This document shows, piece after piece, positions 1-7,810 of a stretch of DNA of 39,453 nt. Both the position numbers and the translations under genes were made by a program. Location of the stretch: contig CALMXK010000188.1 of NCBI GenBank assembly GCA_937871165.1, forward strand, positions 1 through 39,453. Direction: 5' to 3'. The notes beneath the pieces are model-generated. The model ran no database searches and was not told the origin of the DNA. It was given only the letters and a program-made list of their open reading frames with translations. Numbering within the stretch: the first letter of the stretch is position 1; each line of letters opens with the position of its first letter. This DNA comes from an uncultured Actinomycetes bacterium. Lineage in GTDB: Bacteria; Actinomycetota; Thermoleophilia; Miltoncostaeales; Miltoncostaeaceae.

Positions 1-1803
1 GTCAAGATCCTGTCCGATCGCTACGCCTCCGACCCCGGGTTCGTGGAGCGGTTTCGTCGCGAGGCGTCCGCCGCCGCAAGCCTGTCGCACCAGAACATCG
101 TCACCGTCTACGACCGGGGCGAAGCAGCCGGCAGCTACTACATCGTGATGGAGCATCTGCCCGGCCCCGACTTGAAGGCGATCATCCGCCAACACGGTCG
201 GCTCGAACCGCGCCACAGCGTCGACGCGGCCTTGCAGATCCTGGCGGCGCTCAGTGCCGCACACCGTCGCGACCTGATCCATCGCGACATCAAACCGCAG
301 AACGTGCTCGTGTCCCACGACGGCCATCTGAAGGTCACCGACTTCGGCATCGCGCGCGCCGGCGACGAAGCCGACGTCACCGAGGCCGGATCGGTGATCG
401 GCACCGCCCAGTACCTCTCGCCGGAACAGGCGCGTGGCGCCGACGTCACCACGGCGAGCGACTGCTATTCGGTCGGTGTGGTGCTGTACGAAATGTTGAC
501 CGGGCGCGTGCCCTTCGATGGAGACAAGCCGGTGGCAATCGCCATGCGGCAAGTGCACGAGCCGCCGATCGCGCCGAAGCTGATTGTGCCGACGATCCCC
601 GACGAGCTGAACGCCATCGTCATGAAGGCGCTCGAGAAGCGGCCGAGCAGTCGCTACCGCACCGCCGAGGAGTTCACGCAGGCGCTGCTCGCGATCCGCC
701 CGACACTCGCCGCTCCGGCGCAGCCGACGCAGGTCTTGCCGGCGGTTCCGGAACAACGGACCGAGATGCTGAATCCGTCGGCGCCGGAGCCGGTGCCGGT
801 CCAGGCGCGCGGTGAGCGTGCGACGCGGACCGTCATGCAGACGGGACGACCCGTCCCGCCACCCCCGGCCGCCAAGCCGAAGCGCCGTGGATTGTGGATG
901 GCGGCGATCATCGCGGCACTGGTCGTTGCGACCGGGCTTGGGCTTGCGCTGTTCACCGACCTCGGCCGGGCCGGGATCTCCGTTCCACCCGTGTCGGGAC
1001 TCACCCCCGACGCCGCCAAGCTGGCACTGATCGAACAAGAACTGAAGGTCTCGGCCGACACCGAGACACGTGCCGATCCAGCGGTGGCTGCCGGATTTGT
1101 GATCGGCACCGATCCGCCGGAAGGCTCGACGGTCAAGAAGAACACGCTGATCCGACTCATCGTCAGTTCCGGGCCCAAGCTCGTCGTCGTGCCCGATGTG
1201 CGCGGCAAGACGCGCAAGGTCGCAGCCGAAATGCTGCAAGCGGACGGGTTCAAAGCCAAGTTCACCGAAGAGTTCAGCGCCGACGTGGAGAAGGGACTGG
1301 TGTCGGATCAGACCCCGGCCGGCGGCGAGTCGTTCGCGGACGGTGGAACGGTCAACGTGGTGGTCAGCAAGGGCGCGGACCTGGTGAAGGTGCCGAATCT
1401 CAAGTTGATGTCGCAATCCCAGGCCGAGGGTGCGCTCAGCGACGCCGGGCTGAAGCGCGGGACGGTGACCACCCGCGTGACCACCCAGCGCGACCCGGGA
1501 ACGGTGCTCGATCTGTCGCCGGGCGCAGGGAAGATGGTGCCGCGCGGCAGCTCGGTCAACATCGTCGTCGCGGCGGCGCCCACCACGATCGCGATGCCGA
1601 CGCTGATCGGCCTGACCAGCACCGAGGCGAATGCCAAGCTCACGCAACTGGGCTTGTCGGCCACGAGCAGTGAGCAGTCGAGCACCGAACCCGAAGGCAC
1701 GGTCATCGGGCAGGATCCACCCGCGGGACGCCAGATCGATCCGTCGAACGTGGCGATCAACATCGTCGTCTCCACCGGCCCACCCACAGTCTCGACCCCG
1801 TAG
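1..1803 (+). CDS. pknB: PASTA-domain Ser/Thr protein kinase, PknB type (5' truncated)
   Basis: The reading frame is open from base 1, so the start lies outside the window. The first residues (VKIL) hold the ATP-binding lysine, so only the glycine-rich loop and a few N-terminal residues are missing. HRDIKPQN lies at residues 94-101 and DFG at 114-116 (counted from base 1), followed by APE-like SPEQ. A proline-rich juxtamembrane linker leads to one membrane helix near residues 298-318. Four PASTA repeats follow at about bases 970-1185, 1186-1377, 1378-1575 and 1576-1790, with PP-G and VVVS-type strand motifs. In the family, PASTA repeats sense muropeptides or lipid II outside the cell and the kinase regulates cell-wall synthesis and division. 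A D-Ala-D-Ala ligase starts 8 bp downstream, which fits this role. Confidence 0.95.
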   Translation, partial: VKILSDRYASDPGFVERFRREASAAASLSHQNIVTVYDRGEAAGSYYIVMEHLPGPDLKAIIRQHGRLEPRHSVDAALQILAALSAAHRRDLIHRDIKPQNVLVSHDGHLKVTDFGIARAGDEADVTEAGSVIGTAQYLSPEQARGADVTTASDCYSVGVVLYEMLTGRVPFDGDKPVAIAMRQVHEPPIAPKLIVPTIPDELNAIVMKALEKRPSSRYRTAEEFTQALLAIRPTLAAPAQPTQVLPAVPEQRTEMLNPSAPEPVPVQARGERATRTVMQTGRPVPPPPAAKPKRRGLWMAAIIAALVVATGLGLALFTDLGRAGISVPPVSGLTPDAAKLALIEQELKVSADTETRADPAVAAGFVIGTDPPEGSTVKKNTLIRLIVSSGPKLVVVPDVRGKTRKVAAEMLQADGFKAKFTEEFSADVEKGLVSDQTPAGGESFADGGTVNVVVSKGADLVKVPNLKLMSQSQAEGALSDAGLKRGTVTTRVTTQRDPGTVLDLSPGAGKMVPRGSSVNIVVAAAPTTIAMPTLIGLTSTEANAKLTQLGLSATSSEQSSTEPEGTVIGQDPPAGRQIDPSNVAINIVVSTGPPTVSTP

Positions 1804-1811
1804 GAGCCAGC

Positions 1812-2831
1812 ATGAGCAAGATCCGGATCGCCGTGCTGATGGGCGGGCGCAGTGGAGAGCACGAGGTGTCGCTCGTATCGGGCGCGAGCGTGGCCAAGGC
1901 GCTCGACCCCGAGCGGTACGACGTCATGCCGATCCTGATCGCCAAGGACGGCGAGTGGTCGCTCGATGGCGAGCCGGTCGCGCTGGTGCCGGGCTCCGAC
2001 GGCGTCGGGTTGATCGCGTCGCTGTCGGGCGGCGTGAACCGCGTGGTGGACGTGGTGTTCCCGGTGCTGCACGGCCCGTTCGGCGAGGACGGCACGGTTC
2101 AGGGCGTGTGTGAGATCGCCGGCGTGCCGTACGTCGGCGCGGGTGTGGGCGCATCGGCCATCGCCATGGACAAGGCGATGTTCAAGACGGTGGCGCGGTC
2201 GCTGCACATCCCGGTGGTCGAGTCGATCGAGGTCTACGCGCCGCAGTGGCGCGCCAATCCCGGCGCCATCCGCGACGAGATCAACGGCGCGCTGCCCTAC
2301 CCGGTGTTCGTGAAACCCGCACGCCTTGGCTCCAGCGTCGGCATCTCACGGGTCACCGGCCCGGATGAGCTCGACGCGGCGATCGACGAGGCGCTGAAGC
2401 ACGATCGGAAGGTGCTCGTGGAGCGCGGCATGAGCGGCCGGGAGGTCGAGGTCGGCGTGCTCGGCAACGACGACCTGCAGCTGTCGCCGGTCGGCGAGAT
2501 CAAGTACGACAACGACTGGTACGACTACGACACCAAGTACCTGCCCGGACGCATGGAGCTGCATGTGCCGGCGGACGTCTCCTTGGATCTTTCGGACCGT
2601 CTGCGCGACGTCGCCCGACGCGCGTTTGTGGCGATCGGGTGCGAGGGCATGGCGCGAATCGACTTCTTCGTCGAGGACTCCGGCGACGTGCGCGTCCTTG
2701 AGATCAACACGATCCCGGGCTTCACCCCGACGAGCGTGTACGCCAAGCTGTTCGAGGCGCACGGCATCGGCTACAACGACCTGGTGGAGCGACTGGTGCA
2801 GCTGGCGCTGGAGCGCGGCGCGCCGGCCTGA
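1812..2831 (+). CDS. ddl: D-alanine--D-alanine ligase (first of two paralogues)
   Basis: A 339-residue ATP-grasp ligase that joins two D-alanines for the peptidoglycan pentapeptide in the cytoplasm. Visible motifs are GGRSGEHEVSL (the N-terminal Glu that binds the first D-Ala), HGPFGEDG, the ATP-grasp segment VKPARLGSSVGI, and EINTIPGFTPTS near the C-terminus. The omega loop reads YDYDTKYLPGR; its Lys-Tyr pair is the form seen in D-Ala-D-Ala rather than D-Ala-D-Lac ligases. The length is normal. The ATG is 8 bp after the kinase stop, and GGAGC just upstream serves as ribosome binding site. A shorter second Ddl lies at 22576-23523 on the other strand. Confidence 0.95.
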   Translation: MSKIRIAVLMGGRSGEHEVSLVSGASVAKALDPERYDVMPILIAKDGEWSLDGEPVALVPGSDGVGLIASLSGGVNRVVDVVFPVLHGPFGEDGTVQGVCEIAGVPYVGAGVGASAIAMDKAMFKTVARSLHIPVVESIEVYAPQWRANPGAIRDEINGALPYPVFVKPARLGSSVGISRVTGPDELDAAIDEALKHDRKVLVERGMSGREVEVGVLGNDDLQLSPVGEIKYDNDWYDYDTKYLPGRMELHVPADVSLDLSDRLRDVARRAFVAIGCEGMARIDFFVEDSGDVRVLEINTIPGFTPTSVYAKLFEAHGIGYNDLVERLVQLALERGAPA

Positions 2832-2833
2832 GC

Positions 2834-3463
2834 GTGCGCGTCGGCGTCGTCACCGACACGCACGTCGGCGAGTACCTGGAGACCCTGCCGACGGGCGTGA
2901 CCGCGGCGCTCGCCGGTTGCGACCACATCATCCATGCCGGTGACATTTCACGCGCGTGGGTGCTTGACCAGTTGCGTGCGATCGCTCCGGTGAGCGCGGT
3001 TCAGGGTGATCACGACACCTTCGGCGACATCGACCTGCCGCGCACGCAGGTCATGACGTTCGACGGTGTGCGCGTCGGAGTGACCCATGGCAGGCGCTGG
3101 TATCCACTCGAGGTGGCCGTCACGCTGGTCACGGTCCTGTCAAACGGGCACATCCGGTGGACCGGCCGTCTCGACCGGTCGCTCCTTCGCCGGACCGGTC
3201 CTGTGGACATCCTGATCTTCGGGCATTGGCACGCGCCGGTGACCCGTCACATCGGACGCACACTGGTCTTCTGCCCCGGTGCGGTCTGTCCGTGGGGCAG
3301 CATGCAGAACGGGCGTGCGGCGCGACGTGGTTTCGGCGGCGTGGTCGACCGGACGGTGCGCCGCTTCCGGGTCCTTCAAGGCGTCGACGCCATGCGCCCC
3401 GCGATCGGCATCCTCGACATCGTCGACGGTGGTGTCACCGCACACCGAATCGTGCTCGACTGA
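2834..3463 (+). CDS. Metallophosphoesterase, YfcE/MJ0936-like
   Basis: A 209-residue protein with the calcineurin-like two-metal motifs in order: DTH near the N-terminus, HAGDI, GDHD (in place of the usual GNHD), THG, and GHWHAP. This is the small single-domain group of YfcE/MJ0936-type phosphodiesterases; the natural substrate cannot be read from sequence. It starts with GTG 2 bp after the ddl stop, so it is probably translated from the ddl transcript. The length fits the family with a C-terminal extension of a few tens of residues after GHxH. The Asn-to-Asp change in GNHD is a metal-ligand position and could shift metal preference. Confidence 0.85.
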   Translation: MRVGVVTDTHVGEYLETLPTGVTAALAGCDHIIHAGDISRAWVLDQLRAIAPVSAVQGDHDTFGDIDLPRTQVMTFDGVRVGVTHGRRWYPLEVAVTLVTVLSNGHIRWTGRLDRSLLRRTGPVDILIFGHWHAPVTRHIGRTLVFCPGAVCPWGSMQNGRAARRGFGGVVDRTVRRFRVLQGVDAMRPAIGILDIVDGGVTAHRIVLD

Positions 3464-3527
3464 CGCGCGGCCCTGACTGCGGCGGGAAGGTTAAGCGGGA
3501 CCGCTGACACGTCGATGTCTGTGGGGC

Positions 3528-5840
3528 GTGAGCGACGAACAGCATCAGGACGGGCCCGAGCCGCGGCAGCAGTCGAAGCCGCTTCACTGGCGCCTGGGCG
3601 AACGCCCGATGCAGTTCGGCTACATCTTCATCTGGATCTTCGTGTTCGTCGTCGCCGGTGTGCTGTCATCCGGAGCGGGATTGACCTTCATCTTCAAACA
3701 TCCCCCGGCGGAGCGCCAGGGCGGCGGTCAGCCGATTCCAAGTCGCGGGACTGCGCCGACACTCGCGCGCGAAGCGGGCTTGCAGATGCCGGCGAAGGTC
3801 GTCGGCGAACAGATCAAGATTTGGCGAAATGGCCGGTACACGTCCAAGTTCCTGATGGGGGTGAACCTCGGGTCGGCGGTGCCGGGCGAAGACCCTGGCG
3901 GACTTGCGGCAACCCGCGGCGACTATGAACGCTGGTTCAGTCAGATGGGCGAGCTCGGTGTGCAGCTGCTTCGCATCTACACGATCCAACGCCCGGAGTT
4001 CTACGCGGCATTTCGCGGATACAACCTGAACCATCCGGATGCGCCGATCCTGTTGTTGCACGGCGTCTGGATCCCCGAGGATCGCTGGTATGAGACCGGC
4101 AACGCATTCGATCCGCAGGTGATGGGCGACATGCGAAACGAGATTCGCGATGCTGTCGCCGCAAGTCACGGGCACGGGACGATCCCCGCCGTCCCGGGAC
4201 ATGCGGCGGGCCAGTACTCCGACGACATCTCTCCGTGGATGCTCGGGTGGTCGTTCGGCATCGAGTGGGACCCCACCACGGTGATCGAGACCAACACGAA
4301 GAACGCGCACCGCCGCCCGTACACGAATGGCACGTACATCACCGCCACCGCGGCGGCGTCACCGATGGAGAGTTGGATCGCCCAGTGGATGGATGAGCTC
4401 GCCAAACAGGAGGTCGCCAACGGCTCAAGCGTTCCGTTGACGTTCACCAACTGGGACACCACCGATCCGCTGCACCATCCCGACGAGCCGTTTGATCTGG
4501 AGGACGCCGTCTCCCTCGACGCGCGGCACCTGCGTGCCACCGAATCGTGGCCGGGCGGCTACTTCGCCAGTTTCCACGCCTATCCGTACTACCCGGACTT
4601 CCTCAGCCATGAGCCGGGTCTGCTGAACTACCGGCGCGCGGACGGGGTCGTCGATCCGTACGCCGGCTACATCAATGCGCTGCGCAAACATCATCGGGGA
4701 ATGCCGCTGATGATCACAGAACTCGGTCAACCGACCGCGCTCGGATGTGCCCACCGTGGGCCGCTCGGTCGCGACCAGGGCTGCCACTCGGAGCAGGAGG
4801 CCGCGCAGTACCTCATCGACATGATGCGCGACATCCAGCAAGAGGGCGCCGTTGGCGCGGTCGCGTTCATGTGGATCGACGAGTGGTTCAAGTTCACCTG
4901 GAACACGATCGACTACGAGCTGCCGCATGAGCGTCGCTCCAAGTGGCGCAGTCCACTGACCAACGAGGAACACTTCGGGTTCATCGCCGCCGAACCCGGA
5001 CCATCGCCCACGGCCATCCTTGACGGCAAGGACGACGAATGGGAGACGGCCGAGGTCATCGCGAACGGCACCGGTCCAGTGCGCGAGGTACGTGCGCTCC
5101 ACGACGCCGAGCACCTGTACCTGCGTCTCAAGGTTGCGCCGAACCTGTGGCAACGCGAACGCATCGTGATCGGCCTGGACGCACACACGGCCGGCAACGC
5201 CGGCTTGCCGGGCCTTCCCGGGGTCGATCCGGGCGCAGATGTCGCCGTGGTGATCACGCCCGGCAACAAAGCGCGCATGATGCACGCCGGATTTCTGGAC
5301 GTCATCGGCGCCCGCCTCGGAGGGTTCGCCGATCCCGAACGCAACTGGGTGAGGGTGTCACGGCGCTCACTGCAACCCGGCAGCGGCGTGTGGGTGCCGC
5401 TCCGCCAAGTCCTCAGCTATCCGTTCGTCGTTCGGAGCACCGGCAAGAAGATGCCCATCGACATCCGTGACGCCTCCGAGATGCCATGGGGGACGACCGA
5501 TCCGAAGTCACCGAACTTCGATGATCGGCACCTGATCGATGGCGAGGGTGAGGTGCTCGAGGTCGCGATTCCCTGGGGCATGGCCACGTTCGCCGATCCG
5601 TCGACCCACAAGGTGTTCGAGCTGCGGCTCGTTCCGCAGCGCGACAAGCAGGTGGTTGCGCGACCCATCGAACGCCTTGGCATCTCCGTGGCCGCCGGCG
5701 GGCGTCTTCTGAAGACCTCCGGCTACACGTGGGACGGATGGGACGCGGTCATCTGGCACGAGCGCAAGAAGGCCGGATGGTCGATCCTTCTCGCCGGGTT
5801 CAACGAGCTCGGCAATGCGCCCATACTGGGGCGTCCCTGA
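3528..5840 (+). CDS. Membrane-anchored glycoside-hydrolase-like protein with CBM9-like domain
   Basis: A 770-residue protein starting at GTG 3528. A polar N-terminus is followed by one helix at residues 31-56, which should anchor a large extracytoplasmic part. Residues about 105-480 look like a (beta/alpha)8 hydrolase: an N-terminal MGVNLG strand, GELGVQLLRIYT, FGIEWDP, an acidic strand MITELGQP that could carry a nucleophile, and FMWIDEWFKFTW. From about residue 495 (AILDGKDDEW) there is a beta-rich domain resembling CBM9-type carbohydrate-binding modules (EVRALHDAEHLYLRLKV). The family cannot be assigned further, and the catalytic residues are proposed by position only. The gene ends 6 bp from the convergent recombinase gene, with no obvious terminator between them. 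Confidence 0.65.
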   Translation: MSDEQHQDGPEPRQQSKPLHWRLGERPMQFGYIFIWIFVFVVAGVLSSGAGLTFIFKHPPAERQGGGQPIPSRGTAPTLAREAGLQMPAKVVGEQIKIWRNGRYTSKFLMGVNLGSAVPGEDPGGLAATRGDYERWFSQMGELGVQLLRIYTIQRPEFYAAFRGYNLNHPDAPILLLHGVWIPEDRWYETGNAFDPQVMGDMRNEIRDAVAASHGHGTIPAVPGHAAGQYSDDISPWMLGWSFGIEWDPTTVIETNTKNAHRRPYTNGTYITATAAASPMESWIAQWMDELAKQEVANGSSVPLTFTNWDTTDPLHHPDEPFDLEDAVSLDARHLRATESWPGGYFASFHAYPYYPDFLSHEPGLLNYRRADGVVDPYAGYINALRKHHRGMPLMITELGQPTALGCAHRGPLGRDQGCHSEQEAAQYLIDMMRDIQQEGAVGAVAFMWIDEWFKFTWNTIDYELPHERRSKWRSPLTNEEHFGFIAAEPGPSPTAILDGKDDEWETAEVIANGTGPVREVRALHDAEHLYLRLKVAPNLWQRERIVIGLDAHTAGNAGLPGLPGVDPGADVAVVITPGNKARMMHAGFLDVIGARLGGFADPERNWVRVSRRSLQPGSGVWVPLRQVLSYPFVVRSTGKKMPIDIRDASEMPWGTTDPKSPNFDDRHLIDGEGEVLEVAIPWGMATFADPSTHKVFELRLVPQRDKQVVARPIERLGISVAAGGRLLKTSGYTWDGWDAVIWHERKKAGWSILLAGFNELGNAPILGRP

Positions 5841-5846
5841 CGCAGG

Positions 5847-6875
5847 TCAGCCGGCGCGTCGGCTGCGCGGATGCGCCCGGTCGAAGTCTTCGCGCAAGTG
5901 TGCCGCGGTGACGTGGGTGTAGATCTCCGTCGTTACCGGGCTCGCGTGGCCAAGGTGCGCCTGCACGTAGCGGATGTCGACGCCGGCTTGGATCAGGTGG
6001 GTGCCGCACGAGTGGCGCAAGGCATGGGGGAACACGCGCTGACCGTCGGCGACGAGGCCTGCGCGCTCCGCGACCGCCTGCACCTCCCGCCACACCGACG
6101 TGCGCCCGATCCGGCGTCCACGCGGTGTCAAAAACACGGCGTCCGCGTCGCGGTGGCGTGCCTGATCGGCGCGCGGCTTCACGTCGCGTGCACGGAGCTC
6201 CGGCCGTCCGATGCGCAGGTAGGCGAGCAGGACGCTTCGGGCGACGGTCGGCACGGCCACGGCGCGTTGGCGTGCACCCTTGCCGTGCACGACGACGAAG
6301 GGGTCGTCCGGATCGTCCAGGTGCAGGTCCGAGACGTTGAGTGACGCCGCTTCGCTCGCCCGAAGCCCCATCCCGTAGAGCGTCTCGATCAGGGCGTGCC
6401 GGCCCGCTCCTTCCGGCCCGCCGGACCTGGCCGCCGCCTCGCACATCGCGCGGATCTGCGCCTGGTCGAGGGCCACCACCTCACGCCCCAGCTGGCGTTT
6501 GGCATCGGCGACGCCACCTGGCGGGCTGAGATCCTCCACCGGATTTCGCAGCGCGAGCAGCTTGCTCCACCAGCGGCAGAAGGCGCGAACGCCTGCGACG
6601 CGGCGGCGGCGGCTTGCGGCGGTACCGGGCAGGCCGTCGCGCCACGCCTGCCACCACTGCGGGGCGATGGCCGCCAGATCGCTCGCGGCCTGTCGCGCCG
6701 ACGGGTCGTCTTCCACGCCGAACACGGCGCGCGGCGCATGATCGGATGCCGGCAGTCCAAGTGCCTCGGCGAGGACGATCAGGTCGCGTCGATATGCGGC
6801 GCGGGTGTTCGGGCTCGCCCGACCGGCGAGGAATGCGTCGACCAGCGTCCAGTACCCCTGGCTGGACACGTTCAT
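5847..6875 (-). CDS. Tyrosine recombinase, XerC/XerD-like (distal gene of pair)
   Basis: A 342-residue site-specific recombinase. An N-terminal SAM-like core-binding domain (about 7-110) precedes the catalytic domain. All canonical catalytic residues can be placed: Arg172 in GLRASE, Lys199 in HGKG, His284 and Arg287 in HALRH, His310 in LGHAS and the nucleophile Tyr319 in EIYTH. The size and the YTHV ending match chromosome-dimer resolution Xer proteins better than phage integrases, which are usually longer. It starts ATGA on the stop of a second recombinase, so the two are translationally coupled. Which would act as XerC and which as XerD is not clear. The gene is convergent with the glycoside-hydrolase-like gene. 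Confidence 0.9.
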   Translation of the reverse strand: MNVSSQGYWTLVDAFLAGRASPNTRAAYRRDLIVLAEALGLPASDHAPRAVFGVEDDPSARQAASDLAAIAPQWWQAWRDGLPGTAASRRRRVAGVRAFCRWWSKLLALRNPVEDLSPPGGVADAKRQLGREVVALDQAQIRAMCEAAARSGGPEGAGRHALIETLYGMGLRASEAASLNVSDLHLDDPDDPFVVVHGKGARQRAVAVPTVARSVLLAYLRIGRPELRARDVKPRADQARHRDADAVFLTPRGRRIGRTSVWREVQAVAERAGLVADGQRVFPHALRHSCGTHLIQAGVDIRYVQAHLGHASPVTTEIYTHVTAAHLREDFDRAHPRSRRAG

Positions 6876-7810
6876 CCGCGGGGGTGTCCGCGTCGAAGGA
6901 CGCCCTGCATGGCTTTCGTGGTCACGCCGGTATAGCGCTGCGTGGTCGCGAGACTTTCGTGGCCGAGGATCTCCTGGACCACACGCAGGTGGGCGCCGCC
7001 CTCGCCGTCAGGCCCTTCCAGCAGGTGGGTGGCGGCGGCATGGCGCAGCAGATGTGGTCCCCCGGCGCGACCGGCGTGGCGAAGCTCCCGGCTCACCACG
7101 CGGTAGACGGCGCTGCCGTCCATGGGAGCGCCCGAGCGGGTCACGAACACCGGCTCGCGCGTCGCAGCGGTCGGTGGTCGGGTGACCACCTTCGATCGAC
7201 CTTCGGCCAGCCACGTTCGCAGTGCGTCGACGGCCGGTTCGGTGAGCGGCACGGTGCGCGCCTTGCCGCCCTTTCCGATCACCCGGATCGTCTCGTGTTC
7301 GAAGTCGACGCCGGCGAGCACCAGATCACAGACCTCCTGGCGCCGCAGCCCGCTGCCGTACAGCACCTCGAGCATCGCATGGTTGCGCAGTGCGAGCGCC
7401 GCGGCGACGGGTGTTGCGGTGGGTGGCGCCGGGGCGCCGAGAATGGCTGCCGCGTCGGCTTGGGAGAGGCGGGGCACCGGTCCTGGAATGACCTTTGGCG
7501 AATCGATCAGGTCGGCCGGTGAGCGGCTGGGCGGAAACAACGGGGCCAGCCAGTCGCCAACCGCGACCAGCGCGCGTCGGCGGGTCGGCGCCGACCACTC
7601 CAGATCCAGGAAGCAGGCCTGGAGTGCACTCGCCGTGATCGCGGACGGGTCCGCCACCCCGTGCGCGCTCATCCAGCGGGCCACCCGCCTGCAGTCGGCG
7701 ACGTACTGCTCCTTCGTTCGTGGCGCAAGTTCACGGCGCCGCGCGCCTTGGCGTTCCAGGCGGTCGGCGAATTCGGTGAGCGAGACCTGCCAGCGCGTCG
7801 CGAGAGTCAC
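6872..7810 (-). CDS. Tyrosine recombinase, XerC/XerD-like (proximal gene of pair)
   Basis: A 312-residue recombinase. GTG at 7810 is chosen because it overlaps the upstream kinase stop as GTGA and the protein then begins at the normal core-binding domain (LTEFADRLERQ). Catalytic residues are Arg156 (GLRRQE), Lys180 or Lys183 (GKGGK), His253 and Arg256 (HLLRH), His284 (LGHES) and Tyr293 (RYTG). Between the HxLRH helix and LGH there is a short acidic/glycine insertion (GPDGEGGAH) not seen in its neighbour, so the two are distinct paralogues and not a recent duplication. Its own stop overlaps the start of the next recombinase as ATGA. A role in chromosome dimer resolution is likely but not shown; no dif site was recognised in the window. 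Confidence 0.9.
   Translation of the reverse strand: MTLATRWQVSLTEFADRLERQGARRRELAPRTKEQYVADCRRVARWMSAHGVADPSAITASALQACFLDLEWSAPTRRRALVAVGDWLAPLFPPSRSPADLIDSPKVIPGPVPRLSQADAAAILGAPAPPTATPVAAALALRNHAMLEVLYGSGLRRQEVCDLVLAGVDFEHETIRVIGKGGKARTVPLTEPAVDALRTWLAEGRSKVVTRPPTAATREPVFVTRSGAPMDGSAVYRVVSRELRHAGRAGGPHLLRHAAATHLLEGPDGEGGAHLRVVQEILGHESLATTQRYTGVTTKAMQGVLRRGHPRG

Noticed and set aside
5847-7810. The two tyrosine recombinases as integrases of a prophage or genomic island
   Set aside because: Both have Xer-like size and motifs, no phage genes are nearby, and no direct repeat of a tRNA 3' end was seen.
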